A program made the position numbers and the translations under genes. The notes under the pieces were generated by a model. That model was not told the DNA's origin. It did no database searches and saw only the letters and a program-made list of their open reading frames with translations. Shown piece by piece: positions 25,161-35,974 of a stretch of 64,000 bases of DNA (positions within the stretch are counted from its first letter, which is position 1; the number at the start of each line of letters is the position of its first letter). This DNA comes from Triplophysa rosa (Eukaryota > Chordata > Actinopteri > Cypriniformes > Nemacheilidae), in NCBI RefSeq assembly GCF_024868665.1, contig NC_079902.1, positions 19,061,407 through 19,125,406 of the forward strand, given 5' to 3'.

Positions 25161-26495
25161 TCAATTTTACTTTTGTGGTGAACTATTCTTACAAAAATTG
25201 ACCTACATAATTTCTTTACTCATGTGGAATTTCCTTATGCATTACCAATGGGAAATACCTTATTTTTGCCATCTGTTTCATGCAGAAACTGTGAAACGGC
25301 TGCTGAATTGCAGGGTAAGAATTGGTAATTGCAGGTTACGAAAAACATTCCTGCCCTCGCGCTGAGCCACCGACTGGCTGATAAAAGCCACTTGATTGAG
25401 TAATTGTGTGTTTGAGAGCCGCACGTCAGGGCGGAGTCTGCAATCATAGCGTAATCTCTTGTTCGTTCATGCCCAGCACCAGCCAATTCACACAAATCCG
25501 AACAAAAGGGGTCAATAACAGCTGCTCAGTAGAAAATTGATATAATGATTATACTCAGAAGTAAATGGCACTTGAGCTCTGCTAGCTCCGTTCACCAACC
25601 ATGGTTAAATCCATGCTGACGCTAGCACTTTTCACTCAAAAAAAAATGGTTGCAAATGAAACCACCTGTGTCATTATCAGATCATCAACTTCTAAAATAA
25701 ACCACTGACACTGCAGAGTTGTTACAACTATTATTTGATGACTGAGAGGCACTTATGGGACTCGAAACAGTTTAAACGTGGAGTGGCCCTCCATTACGCT
25801 ACAGGAATGAGAGCAGCTCAGTGAGATCAAATAAATATCGCCTCAAAACTTCACACCAAGTGCAAGTAAATGCGAAGCAACCGAAACAGCTGTTCCAAGC
25901 CCGTAAAGAGAACGGTGCTAATGTTCCTCATGGGATTTTGCTCTCTCTTCATCACCCTGTCAAAATTAGACACGCTGCCGTACGAGCATTGGAAGTGTCA
26001 AGGAAAAAATTTGCTCCTACAAAAACAGGTCCTTTAAGGGTGGAGCTGCAGTTGAACGCTTCAGTTTTTCACTTATGATAAAAGGTGGTGATTCGAGGTG
26101 ACACCAGGGTTGCCAAATCTGCATAAGAAAACTGTAAATAACAAAACTCTTTTTTCATAAATAACTTTGTCAACCGTAGAATGACAGCTATTTAAAATTC
26201 TAAATGATTTAAAAAGCAACCTGCATGGAGAGTTTACAGTATCCCAAATTCATGGAACAACTGCAGACCTGGCAACAACGAGTGACGGTGCAGCTCATGT
26301 GATATAGTTAGCATGCTAGTTAACATAATTAATGCTAACATTAGCATAAACAAAAGTTCTGGTCTCACAAAAGCACAACAGAAAAAGTTTAACTAATAGT
26401 ACACAAAAATACTAAGTGAACCGCATCTCCTTGTGTTGTTGATATTGTTGTCGACTCCGCTAGCAACGCACACTATGGTGATGGGCAGAAGGCCT

Positions 26496-26545
26496 GATTG
26501 ATGACATGAGAGCGTTGCTGGATTGAAGACATGAGAGCGTTGCTG
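26496..26545 (+). repeat. 25-bp tandem duplication
   Basis: GATTGATGACATGAGAGCGT TGCTG is followed directly by the same 25 bases with one change (GATTGAAGAC...). It sits at the left edge of a GC-rich segment. Confidence 0.85.
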
Positions 26546-26589
26546 GATGCAGATTCGCCCCCAAGAGAAGAGAAGAGGCGCGAGTATAA

Positions 26590-26900
26590 TTGCGTCGGGC
26601 AGTGAAGTGTGTGAAAGGATTAGTCCTTGACCACTCTTCAGCACACCCATATAAAAAACCGCCCCCCCCACCGGGAATAAGTGTGCCAGCCTGCTTGTGT
26701 ACTGAAAGCAACGCATCGACAGCGCCATTCGTCTTAGATCGCAGCTCCTCTCCTCCCCTGCTTGTTTGCCATCAAAACCCCGGCCTTATCTTTCACCAAC
26801 CGTGGCGTGTCCTCCACGACCCTGCTCAGCTGTTCAACGCGGTCTCTGTCTTCATTAGTTCGGCGATACTATGAGGGCGAGCATCCCCTGGGATCCATGG
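26590..26900 (+). promoter_or_regulatory. GC-rich segment with TATA-like box, unclassified
   Basis: CCATATAAAAAACCGCCCCC at about 26647 looks like a TATA box next to a C-rich tract, and the following 200 bases are GC-rich with several CpGs and an ATGAGGGCGAGC context at 26871. It could be a cryptic promoter or the 5' region of an old retroelement. Reading frames here are short and unrecognised, so I assign no gene. Confidence 0.2.
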
Positions 26901-27988
26901 CAGCGTCTTTCACCTGTGTTTCTACATTTCTTATTTCACCTCCCTGTTTGGTTCTCTGAACACGTCCTGTGTAAAAACAACAGGCCAGAGAGAAGAAACC
27001 CGGCAGAAATCTGGCTGGTAAATGTGACAGTTGGCTTACCAAAAAAATGTGCGGTATCATTTACTCACCAGAACAGTGCAGTACTTTTGCATTCAATATA
27101 ATTGTATCGGGAAAAATATCCTTATTTAACAATACTACTTTGGGACATCACAAGGGTGAGTATTTTGGGGGGATGAGCTATCGGTTTAATCTCACTAAAC
27201 AAAGGTATCAAGATAAAGATACACTTTAAAATACACATCAATAAAGATAGTCTCACCTTTTGTTGTCTACATTAGAAAATAACACCCTGTTATCTTCGGA
27301 GTCGACAGCCTTAATTTGTCTAACTCGTAAAAACAATAAAGAGTATTCCCTCGAGTCTATATAATTACTAGCCTAACCTGCAACACTGGGCCATACCCCA
27401 TAATAAAACAGATGTATGCACAGTCAACATTTTGCTATTAATAAAAGAATATTTTAGCCTCAGTGATACAAGAGTCAGACTAAGTTGTTCTCTCAGCTCA
27501 TAAATAGCTTGACAAGCAACCTTTTGCATATTTGAACAAATGTACGCTCTCAAAAACAGCCTTATAATTGTGAAACCTTTAACAAATTAAAATGACAAAT
27601 GTCTTCACATGCATTACATTGTCAAACACCTGTTGATAAACCATACAAAGAAAATGACACATTCAACACATGCAGCAACATCCCACCCCTGACACCTGTA
27701 CACCAATAACTGCCTCCGATTTAAGGGGAAAGAAGTCTCAGCCAAAACATAACACCACATAAGTGAATTTCTCTGTAGTCTACGTGACCTCGTGTTTAAT
27801 GAGCAGATTGGTTCCAGTTATTTTGAAGCAACAGAACAATGAGACTCATATCCAACAACAACTCACCAAGCCACAAAATACTTATTTTTAAAAGCAGTTA
27901 CAATCAAATCAATCCATATTTGGAAAGTCATAGACACACTTCAACTTACTAAAAGATGTAATGTCTTCAGATGTAATAATGAACTATT

Positions 27989-28643
27989 TAAAGAGGCAGT
28001 TCACCCAAAAACAATTTCTGTCATAATTTTCTCACCCTCGAGCTGTTCCAAATCTATATACATTTTTTGCTTTGATGAACACAGGGAAAGATATTTGGAA
28101 ACAGTTATTGGCCACCATTGACTACCTCTGCCTCTGATCAAATTCGGTCCAACAGATATTTTCTCATGCTTGTACCCGACAACTCATCGTATAAATATAT
28201 AACAGTTTTCAACATTGTTATGTCAATAAATGCCCTTACCCACCCACTGAGTCTGTCCTTACTCACTCCATCACAAAATGTAGTAATCTCCACTGTTTAT
28301 AACACAAGTTTCTTTATATCTGATGTCTAGAACAACTCTTGCTTTTAACCCTCCACTTGGTTTCATTCTGAAATGCATTGTCCACTTTTTCACTACCATC
28401 AATTAATAATAAATCAAGAGGGAAAATGACAATGGTAGTCAAAAAAGCCCCAGAACGGTTTGCTTACCTACATTCTTCAAAATATCTTCTTTTGTGTTCA
28501 ACAGAACAAACAAATTTAGTTAAAAAAAAATCCTACCATGGTAGTCAATGGTTGCAAAGACCTTTTTGGTTACACACATTCTTCCAAATTCTTTCTCTGC
28601 GTTCATCAGAACAAAGACATTTTTGGGCAAACTGTTCCTTTAA
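27989..28643. mobile_element. MITE with AGTTCACCC ends, interrupted by another repeat
   Basis: Left part 27989-28137 (AGGCAGTTCACCCAAAAACA, ACTCATCG-free) and right part 28419-28643 (AATATCTTCTTTTGTGTTCA, ending GGCAAACTGTTCCTTTA) together make one member of the TTAAAGGGATAGTTC family. The middle is occupied by a separate repeat at 28138-28418. Confidence 0.65.
28138..28418 (+). repeat. interspersed repeat B, copy 1 (281 bp)
   Basis: It shares an almost identical sequence with 41779-42025 from TCAAATTCGGTC to AATAATAAATCAAG. Compared with copy 2 it has about 34 extra bases (around 28170-28205). Over the last 190 bases I count one difference. It sits inside a MITE (27989-28643). No protein coding and no clear terminal repeats; the class is unknown. 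Confidence 0.75.
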
Positions 28644-30595
28644 TGATGGCTGTATTTTTCTGGCACAAAGTAAGTTTTTCACGACAAGCAAAAAACATTT
28701 AAAACTAGAATACTAATTAATCACTAGTCCAAAAACAGTAATAAACAGCAACGCTAACTGAATATTTAGATATCAAACAGAAGACCAGAGTCCAGAGTAT
28801 GTTACACAGGGACTCAAATCTGGTTCACTGAAAAAAGGATTAGGTTCAGCTTCGGTATTTAGGAAAAAGGTTGATGCCTATACAATAAAATAAAAGGTTT
28901 TTGCATGATCAGTATTTATTCTGTGGCACCATCACATTTACAAACAATCTTCTCTGCAAACAAACCTAAGCCTGAAACATGGAGAGCTGTCAAACTAAGC
29001 TTGCATGAATTCTCTTTGTTGAGCAGTATCACCCTCAGGGGGAATGCAACCGCTGCTGTTCTATATGCAAGATGCCCACGGCTGTAGCCCTGGATGACCC
29101 TGAACGTTTGAAGCTGAAGGACAGCATGGAGACTGGATTTAATCCTATGGGCACCAGGCCCACTAGAGCACACACACATCCGCAAGGGTGCACATACCTG
29201 TCCGCATTCACAAGCACAGTAAAGAAATGCCTGTAAGCATGACCTCATGAGGGCCATTTCTATAGGTTATGATGTAAAGAACATACGGACCTCTTGAAAC
29301 AAGCCAATATACAGTACACACAGCAAGCAAATGAAAGCGGCATATAGACACATCATTGTCCTGTACCTCACAGCTTCTTTCCTGCTAGCTTTATATTTTT
29401 GTCTTTTTTTGTATAAATGCTTTACAAATAATTGCACAGTCTATAGAGTGGACCTGATTTACATCTCACTGCTGGTTATATAGTCTTTATGTGTACATGA
29501 CAAATAAATGACTGATACAATGGATGTTTCATCTCTAGGAGAGGAAGGTAAATTGTTTTATGCTATTCTATTACAGCTTTCGTAATACAGTTTTTTTTTC
29601 AAAGCATCAAAAGCATTTATTTTTGTCCACCCCTTGTGACACACAACTGCATTTAAGTGTACTTTTTAAAAAGCTACTTGTTATGCAAATAATATACTAT
29701 GTTAATAGGTCTGCAGTTAATGTAGCGATTTGGAAAAGGGATGGATAGATTTATAAATATATTACAAAGTATATTCTATAACAGTACTTTTTAAGATTTT
29801 TAACATTAAATACACTTAATTGCATATGTAAGCATACTAAAATTAATAGTGTACTTAAGTGCACTTTTTTTCACAAGGGCCATAATGCCAAACCAAACCT
29901 TAATACAGCATAGCCATGCACTGGCATTCATTTCTTTGACCTTTTTTGACCTCTCCCTCTCTCAGCCACAGGGGGCGTATGGGTCTCGTGATCTCTGAAT
30001 GTTTGAGCTTTTCATCTAGGCTGTATAAATGATAGTTTAGTCTACAGAAAAAAAACTTTTATCATTAACAAGAGAACTCCAATCCTCATCTGTGGCCACT
30101 ATGTACACAACAATACAAAGAGTGCCACTTTGCCTTGTAGTTCTTTACAAAATCCATGAATTTTCTATGTACTAAAAACATACACATTTACATTTTCAAT
30201 TCAAAATATTCAATGTTCAGAAGACAAGTAGTATTAGAAAGTTTCAGTGGTGAGCCAGGAACCAACTAGGCAACTTTCCTGGGTCCAATTAACAGGCTAC
30301 ATCACAGAAAAAACATGAAATATTACTAAATGGCTGGTATTAGGATACATAAAATAAATATTAAGAAAAATGAATGTTGTCTCCTAACCACCTAATAGCA
30401 CCTGACTGCCACAGCCCCAGTGCTGTACTGATGTTATTACAGCGTTCCTGCAACGTCTCTCGTTCAATGACCAGAACTAACAGTTGTGATTACGATTTTT
30501 ATCTGACACACCAGGAAAACTTCATGCAGGGATTATGTGAATTAACAGGACATGCTGCATGCTACACACAGATGAAGGCCAGTGTGCCCACTCAC
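28644..30595. other. intron sequence next to exon 2, no gene seen
   Basis: 29030-29220 is GC-richer than its flanks with frames on both strands, but without recognisable motifs. Confidence 0.5.
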
Positions 30596-30987
30596 CAGAC
30601 CGTCGCAGTTACTAATAGCTACTGAGGCTCCCTGTATGTCCGTAATGTCACCAACATACATGCAGTCGCTCTTCAGAGGCTCGGAGTGCATGCTGCCGGA
30701 CTCACTCCACTCCATCTTGGCTCCGGGAGCCACCAGTCGCGTGTTGCGATGCAGACGCAGGTGAAATTCCCGGCCAAAGACTGTGACGTTGTAGTAGAGC
30801 CGGTCACGCGTGCCTTCTTCAGATTCGTGGTGGGTGTGGTCGGCCATTGCCGCCTCTCTTCTCCAGCGCCTACGGAACTGCCCATCTGCTGGACCAACCG
30901 ATACCGCGTGAGACAGGAAGCGGCCTTCTGCATCCGTCAGAACGGGCTTTACCAGTCCATAGTCCCCCAGTACATGCTGCAGGGAAT
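30596..30987 (-). CDS. adamts2: ADAMTS2-like exon 2: N-terminal propeptide
   Basis: This exon encodes 130 full codons of the propeptide of a procollagen N-proteinase, the enzyme group that trims amino propeptides from fibrillar procollagens outside the cell. The intron before it ends in a pyrimidine-rich run and CCCACAG; the exon ends GGTCTG|GTGAGT in phase 0. Family motifs in order: YGLVKPVLTDAEGRFLSH, a polybasic RRRWRR at about residues 67-72 of the joined protein, YYNVTVFGREFHLRL with an N-glycosylation site (NVT), RLVAPGAKMEW, two cysteines in SDCMYVGD and ISNCDGL. The short spacing between MEW and SEPL, without the long insert I recall in ADAMTS3, favours ADAMTS2 over ADAMTS3; ADAMTS14 is not excluded. 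The catalytic domain, thrombospondin repeats and the next propeptide exon are not in the window, so the gene is partial here. Family assignment is strong; paralogue assignment is moderate. Confidence 0.88.
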
Positions 30988-32447
30988 CTGTGGGGAGTAA
31001 GAATGAAAAGACTACAGTCAAACAGCACACAATAATTCTAGCATCTATAATTGATATCACTATACAGGAAACTGTCATGGAATGGATTAGTGAAACAAAG
31101 TTTCTTCTTCTAAATCTTTTTTAACATTTATATTATTTCCACTACCCAAGTTTGTACTTCTCTTTTCCATGCAGTCGGTTAATGCACATCAGGAGCAAGG
31201 GGTCAAACAGCGACACAGTGATAATTCACAATAACACTTGTTTGACACCAATTTTAATGATGCCTGTTTATGCAGTGAATGTAATACTGTGAGAAAACCG
31301 TGAGGTGTAATTTTGTATTCGTAGCAGTACATCTGGAACACCTGCCTTGCACAAGAAGAAATGATCGTTTTTAATTTTCCCTCATTTTTTCCAATGACAA
31401 GTCAACCATTTGGTTTAGATTACAGGTTTCAAGATGTCTGATAGACATGTTTGCAATACTGAATACTGAAGAACTAATCATCAAAACATTTTAAAGCAGC
31501 CATAACCCATTGATCTTCCAACTGAGGGCTGCTCCAAGGTGCCCACCAAGAAACAGCATTTTAGGGAATTGTCAGCTCAGCTGATTGTAAACCTATCTTC
31601 AATGCCTGCATTGGCTCCAAAAAGTGCTGCATACACCTATGAAGTCCCCAAAAAGTTATCCAGGCACCTGTGATGCTGCTTACAAGACCTATGCACGCAT
31701 AACGCTCAAAAAAGTCTGCACGGAACTATGATGCTGAAAATGCTGCCTATGTAGGAAGCTCAAATGGATATGAGACACGGCCGTCGGCCGATGTCAGTTT
31801 AAGGTGTGCTCAAGATGCGAAGTGATGCTGAGCGTTGCGCATATCTGAGGAAAGCACTTACACATTTATTACAAATTACAAGTCATCCTTTTAGTTTTTG
31901 CAGCAAATGTTTAAGCAGAAAGCAACATTGTGGTCTTGTTTTTCCAAAGCCAAAAGTTAAATTCGAAGCTATGGTTCTTTGTTGATAAGAAAATACACGT
32001 CAAGCAAGCAACCCCCCTCGGAAGAGCACGACAGAACGGGGACATTTTTTAATTTGAAATCAATACAGTGGGATACTTCCGCTCTCAGACAGATCAATAG
32101 CGCGTCCGTCAAAGATCGGTTCGTCCATGCAAACGCGAAGAAAAAACACCCACAACATTTTACTGCACACTGCACAACCGAGACCTTCGGAGCTTCCTCT
32201 TAAAATGAAATTCAAAAGCACACTTCACAACAACAGAGTGATGACACAGCATACAAGAATGTCAGGGGTCCGGAGAATTAAAAAAATCAGAAATAGCCAC
32301 TGCCACAAGTTTCTCTTAGGGAGGGATAGGGATGGGGACAGTGCGCACACATCCAGGTTTACTGGGCACTTGGGTGGTACCACACCGGACAGGACATCTT
32401 GCGATGGGATGAAAGTGTAAATAGGTAAAGACAGCAGCCCCACGTAC
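30988..32447 (-). other. ADAMTS2-like intron 1
   Basis: A 1,460-bp phase-1 intron bounded by GTACGTG at the donor and a pyrimidine-rich CCCACAG at the acceptor. It is short compared with the following intron. I see no clear transposon in it; the stretch 31480-31860 is a moderately GC-rich segment without a recognised gene, and 31960-32200 contains only short open frames on both strands. Confidence 0.75.
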
Positions 32448-32532
32448 CTATGCTACTGGCGATATAAAGGCCGTTCGTCTGCAGAAAGATCGGAAGTGTG
32501 ATTAGGATAGTAAATCCGGGCGCGAAATCCAT
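32448..32532 (-). CDS. adamts2: ADAMTS2-like exon 1: start codon and signal peptide
   Basis: This is the first coding exon of a secreted metalloprotease of the procollagen N-proteinase group. The ATG is at 32532-32530 and the exon encodes 28 codons plus one base. The peptide starts MDFAPGF and continues with a hydrophobic stretch (FTILITLPIFL) followed by small and polar residues, as in a signal peptide, so the product should enter the secretory pathway. The exon ends G|GTACGTG, a good splice donor. It leaves phase 1, and its final G joins the AT at the start of exon 2 to give an Asp codon, which ties the two exons together. The first exon of ADAMTS2/3/14 genes is known to be a short signal-peptide exon. 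I chose this start because it is the only ATG giving a signal sequence in the frame that splices correctly. The 5' end of the transcript is not visible. Confidence 0.8.
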
Positions 32533-32850
32533 GGCAGCTCCGAACTGCGCAGGTGAGAGAGACGGACTTTGGGATCCAGCGTGTTAAAGTTCCCTGCGCG
32601 ACCAGCAAGCGCCACGCCAGCAACAACCGCCCGCAACTTACTGCAAAGTGTACTAGGATAGAGCGTGTGCCTCTCTCTCTTTCTTACACACACTCCCTCT
32701 CCCTCCTCTCACCGGCTCATACTAGGTTTCTGTCAACACCTGAACGCGCACACACAAACTACACTAGCGCTCCGGATAAGCGCGCGCGTGCTCGCAGCGC
32801 AAGGCGACGGGAGGGATGCGGGATAATTCCAGAAAGCGCATGTAATATCT
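32533..32850 (-). promoter_or_regulatory. probable promoter and 5' UTR of the ADAMTS2-like gene
   Basis: The 300 bp upstream of the start codon are richer in G+C and CpG than the surroundings, with a run of CG dinucleotides at 32778-32840 (gcgcgcgcgtgctcgcagcg). A GA-rich tract on the coding strand (TC-rich on plus) lies at 32671-32712. No TATA box at a fitting distance was seen, which fits a CpG-type promoter. The transcription start cannot be placed from sequence alone. Confidence 0.45.
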
Positions 32851-33084
32851 AAACAGTGGTATATTGCATTCTTTCTCGTCTAAATAAATTAGGGAATTCA
32901 GATTATGCGTTACAAGTACATTCTGAGGTCTTAAATATTGTTGCTTTTTTTTGTTATAACTTTTTTTTAATTCTGTGCGTAAATGTTGTATCCAGCATGA
33001 CCTGCTGAAACTTTTAGCAGCGCTTCATCACGTCCATGCAAAGCATCAGCTAGAGCAATAGCGCCCCCTTGAACACAAAGATGC

Positions 33085-33480
33085 GTGGAGCGCAAAAGGA
33101 CCTTCACTTGTTTAATAACACTCACAGAAAGAACTATAAAGTGTTTACTATGCCATGTAGTCCAACAATAGACCAGATAGGTTATAATCCTAAATTGTGG
33201 AATTCCCTACCTTCTAAGATTAGAAATGCTGAATCCCTTAGTGTTTTTAAATCGTCCCTTAAAACTTACTTTTTTAGGTTAGCGTTTAGGTGATTTATGT
33301 GCTTAATCTGTGTTTTATTATTTTGATCTTTGTTTTGTTTGATTTGTTTTTATTGCTTGTACTTTTGTGTGTATCTTTTTACTCTCCATATTTGTATATG
33401 CATGTAAAGCGCTTTGAGATGCTGCTTTTAAAGGCGCTATATAAAATAAAGTTTATTATACTATTACTATTATTATTAAT
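33085..33480 (+). mobile_element. 3' end of a LINE retrotransposon (5'-truncated)
   Basis: The plus strand encodes a decayed C-terminus of a LINE reverse-transcriptase polyprotein: LWNSLPSKIRNAESLSVFKS followed by SLKTYFF ends at a stop at 33293. The WNSLP...S...FK...LKT pattern is the usual last motif of L2/Rex-type fish LINEs. It is followed by an AT-rich 3' UTR ending in AAGCGCTTTGAGATGCTGC, a TATATAAAATAAAG segment and a short TTATTA-like tail at 33450-33478, a common LINE 3' end. Only about 400 bp remain. It lies just upstream of the ADAMTS promoter, inserted in the opposite orientation. The family name is not certain. Confidence 0.75.
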
Positions 33481-35863
33481 GATTTGCGAAGAATTTGTGG
33501 GACTCCTTGGTCCTCCAACTTGATTGTATGTATAAAATACAATAAGAAATAAGTCAGAACAGGTCCCTTCACAATATAACTCGCAATATGCTCTAGCTAA
33601 CCACTTGTTACAATAATAAAAAGGTGGAAACTTTAATGCTATCAAGCCCTATTACCGTTTGGAGTATTTACAACATTAAAAAAATATATTAAGAAGTATA
33701 TGCAGCATACTTAAAGGATTCAGTGTGATTTTTTGGTGAATTTATGTCAGGACGAGTAGATTTTTTCTGAGAAGGCAGATGAGCCGATAGCCTTTCTGAG
33801 ATGTGGACAGGGAATGTCCTTGGAAGGGTCAAACACATGGCATCCATTCGTTTGCATGTATTAACATACCTAATGAGCGATGGGATGGATTTTAATTTTG
33901 CTCTTGAAAGGTTAGACTCCTGAGCATCAGGTTTAGAAAGTGTCAGAATTAATCTGACATACTCATTAAAAGGCTGCCAGATCCGATGAAAGCATAGTGA
34001 AGTACAGACAAAAATACAGAGAAACATGTATGGAAGCGGGAGCCTACCATCTGTAAATCAACACAAAATAATTAATTCATTATATAGAGAACATTTTTAC
34101 CTAAAGCAGTCGGACTCATGTGTCAATACAGCCCTAAAATAGCAATGTCTGATGGTTAAAAAAAAGTTTGAACTACTGTTACCCACATCTTCACCAAAGG
34201 CGACTTGCACACCCACAAAACACTTTCTATGTTGCACAAGCTATTACACAGTAGCCTTTAGTTTGGTTTGGCCTATTGTACTTATTGTAATGTGAACTGC
34301 CTGTCATATTTATGATATCTTGATTAAAACCAAAATGCTTCACATAAACACCCTGTCGTAGTCATTTCAAGTCACAGCAAGTATGAGAAATTCTGTCATA
34401 ACTTTTTTAATGAAAGATAACTGAAAGACATGTTGTAAGGTCATATGTGCCACAGTGAATTTATAAAGAACATTAATGTAACAACAGCGTTACTTTGTCA
34501 AGAGCAGAAGCAAGAAATGTGGGTGAATTTTGTCACTGTTCCCCCGTGAAGAAAATTTATCTCATCTCAATCATATATAAAGTATAGAACGAGCAGGAAT
34601 TAACAATATGCTAGCTACTGCAATGCAAAATTAATATATTAAATAGTCAAAAAGGCCTGACCCAAAGTAAAAGTGCACCAAAAAGTTATATATTGAAGAA
34701 AATGACATTTCTTTCTGCAAGAACTGTTTTTACAAGATGTGTATAGTTTATAAAAATCAGATAACATCTGCACACATTCGGAATAAAAAGCCACAGTGTA
34801 TTGTATAAATGAAAACTAATAAGAAAGCCTAAAGTATAATTTCATGAAGATGCAGAAGGTAGGCCTATAAATAACACAAACCTCTGGGTTGAGGGATTAG
34901 CTTGGTAAGGACACGTTTTTGGAACCCTGGGAGAACAATAACATGTCAGTGGCTATAACTAGTGTCTCAGTACTATGATTAGGTATAAATCCTGTCTGAA
35001 TGAACTCACCTTTAGCGTTCCTGTGGAATAGGTGCCGTTGCTGAGCAACAACATTCTACAATACCTTGGAGATACAAAAAAAATGTTCATTTTTGGCGAT
35101 AATGTGGATCATATATATCAAGGAATAAATTAGGATTTACTTTTTAAATTAAAACTTTTACCAGTTGCCTAGTGAAAATATTTTTGCCTTACACTGATGC
35201 GACCCGTTCACTGCAGACATGGCGACTCGTGCCATGTTTTAACCACGCCCCGTCCAACCACCTGTTTTATTAAAACTACAAAACAAACTTACCAATTAAA
35301 ACGGCGTAGAGCTGTAGGCCTGCCCTATTGTATGATGCAATGACATGACAGCCACTGACACGTGAGTATTTCTCCGTATTTAAATGTGTTCGTAAATGTG
35401 TAGTCTCCTCGCTCTACCCGGAAATCGATACACGTCAGAAATCTTTAAGGCTTATTTATCCTTGTAACGTTACATTGGTATGTATTTTGTATCTTCTTGT
35501 TAAGCAATAATATATATATATATATTTTTTTTAATTTAATAAATAAATAAAAAACGTTACGTTGGTATAGCCTACGCGAAGCGCCACAAACGTTGTTTTC
35601 ATTTATGTATTGTTCATTAATTCATTGTTTAAAAACCCAGATATTCTTCATTAAGAATGCAAAATGCATTTTGCTTTATTAATAACGGTGTTTTTATCCC
35701 TGAAGACTAGTGAGGTAAACTAGCTACATTACGCGCAGTCATCAATAATTGACGTCGCTTGAACACATAGATATTAAAGTGTACAGATAAACTACATATT
35801 GCTTCGATTCCTCCATTCACGCTAGGTGTGCATGACCATAGATATGCTCGACTTACACACCTT
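33481..35863. other. upstream intergenic, no gene seen
   Basis: A minus-strand segment near 33880-33970 has an acceptor-like TCTGGCAG and a donor-like TTAG|GTATGT and might be an upstream untranslated exon, but nothing else supports it. Confidence 0.4.
35507..35525. repeat. (TA)n microsatellite
   Basis: About nine TA units followed by a T-run. Confidence 0.85.
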
Positions 35864-35974
35864 GCTGCGCAGACCGGTTGGGGTATGACATCAAAGAACC
35901 GCGATAGCGATGTGAAACCATACGGAGCATTTGCTCTCGCGGCATAATGTCATAGGTCGATCGGTCTGCGCAGC
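35864..35974. repeat. imperfect CpG-rich hairpin element, related to 46218-46435
   Basis: GCTGCGCAGACCG at 35864 pairs with CGGTCTGCGCAGC at the right end; further inward TATGACAT pairs with ATGTCATA and CCGCGATAGC with GCTCTCGCGG. The inner words are shared with the hairpin at 46218-46354. Flanks contain GCATGACGTCGAACG. It looks like a short non-autonomous inverted-repeat element. Confidence 0.65.

Larger units (their letters stand above)
25161..27988. other. no supported gene
   Basis: Holds the 25-bp duplication and the GC-rich TATA-like segment listed above. 25800-26080 has an open plus frame (KYRLKTSHQVQVNAKQPKQL) without start context or splice sites. Confidence 0.45.
1..30595 (-). other. 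probable 5' part of ADAMTS2-like intron 2 (open-ended)
   Basis: Downstream of the exon 2 donor (GTGAGT at 30595-30590) no reading frame resembling the next propeptide exon (expected to start AGLI and contain FFIEPLE) or the HExxH metalloprotease domain was found on the minus strand. The whole left part of the window is therefore interpreted as intron. ADAMTS2 and ADAMTS3 are known for very long early introns. The interval holds many interspersed repeats, listed separately. This is inference from absence: a short, divergent exon could be missed by eye. Confidence 0.6.

Noticed and set aside
33689..34027. 112-codon minus frame upstream of the ADAMTS exon 1
   Set aside because: No recognisable protein; splice-like signals inside suggest at most an untranslated exon, without further support.
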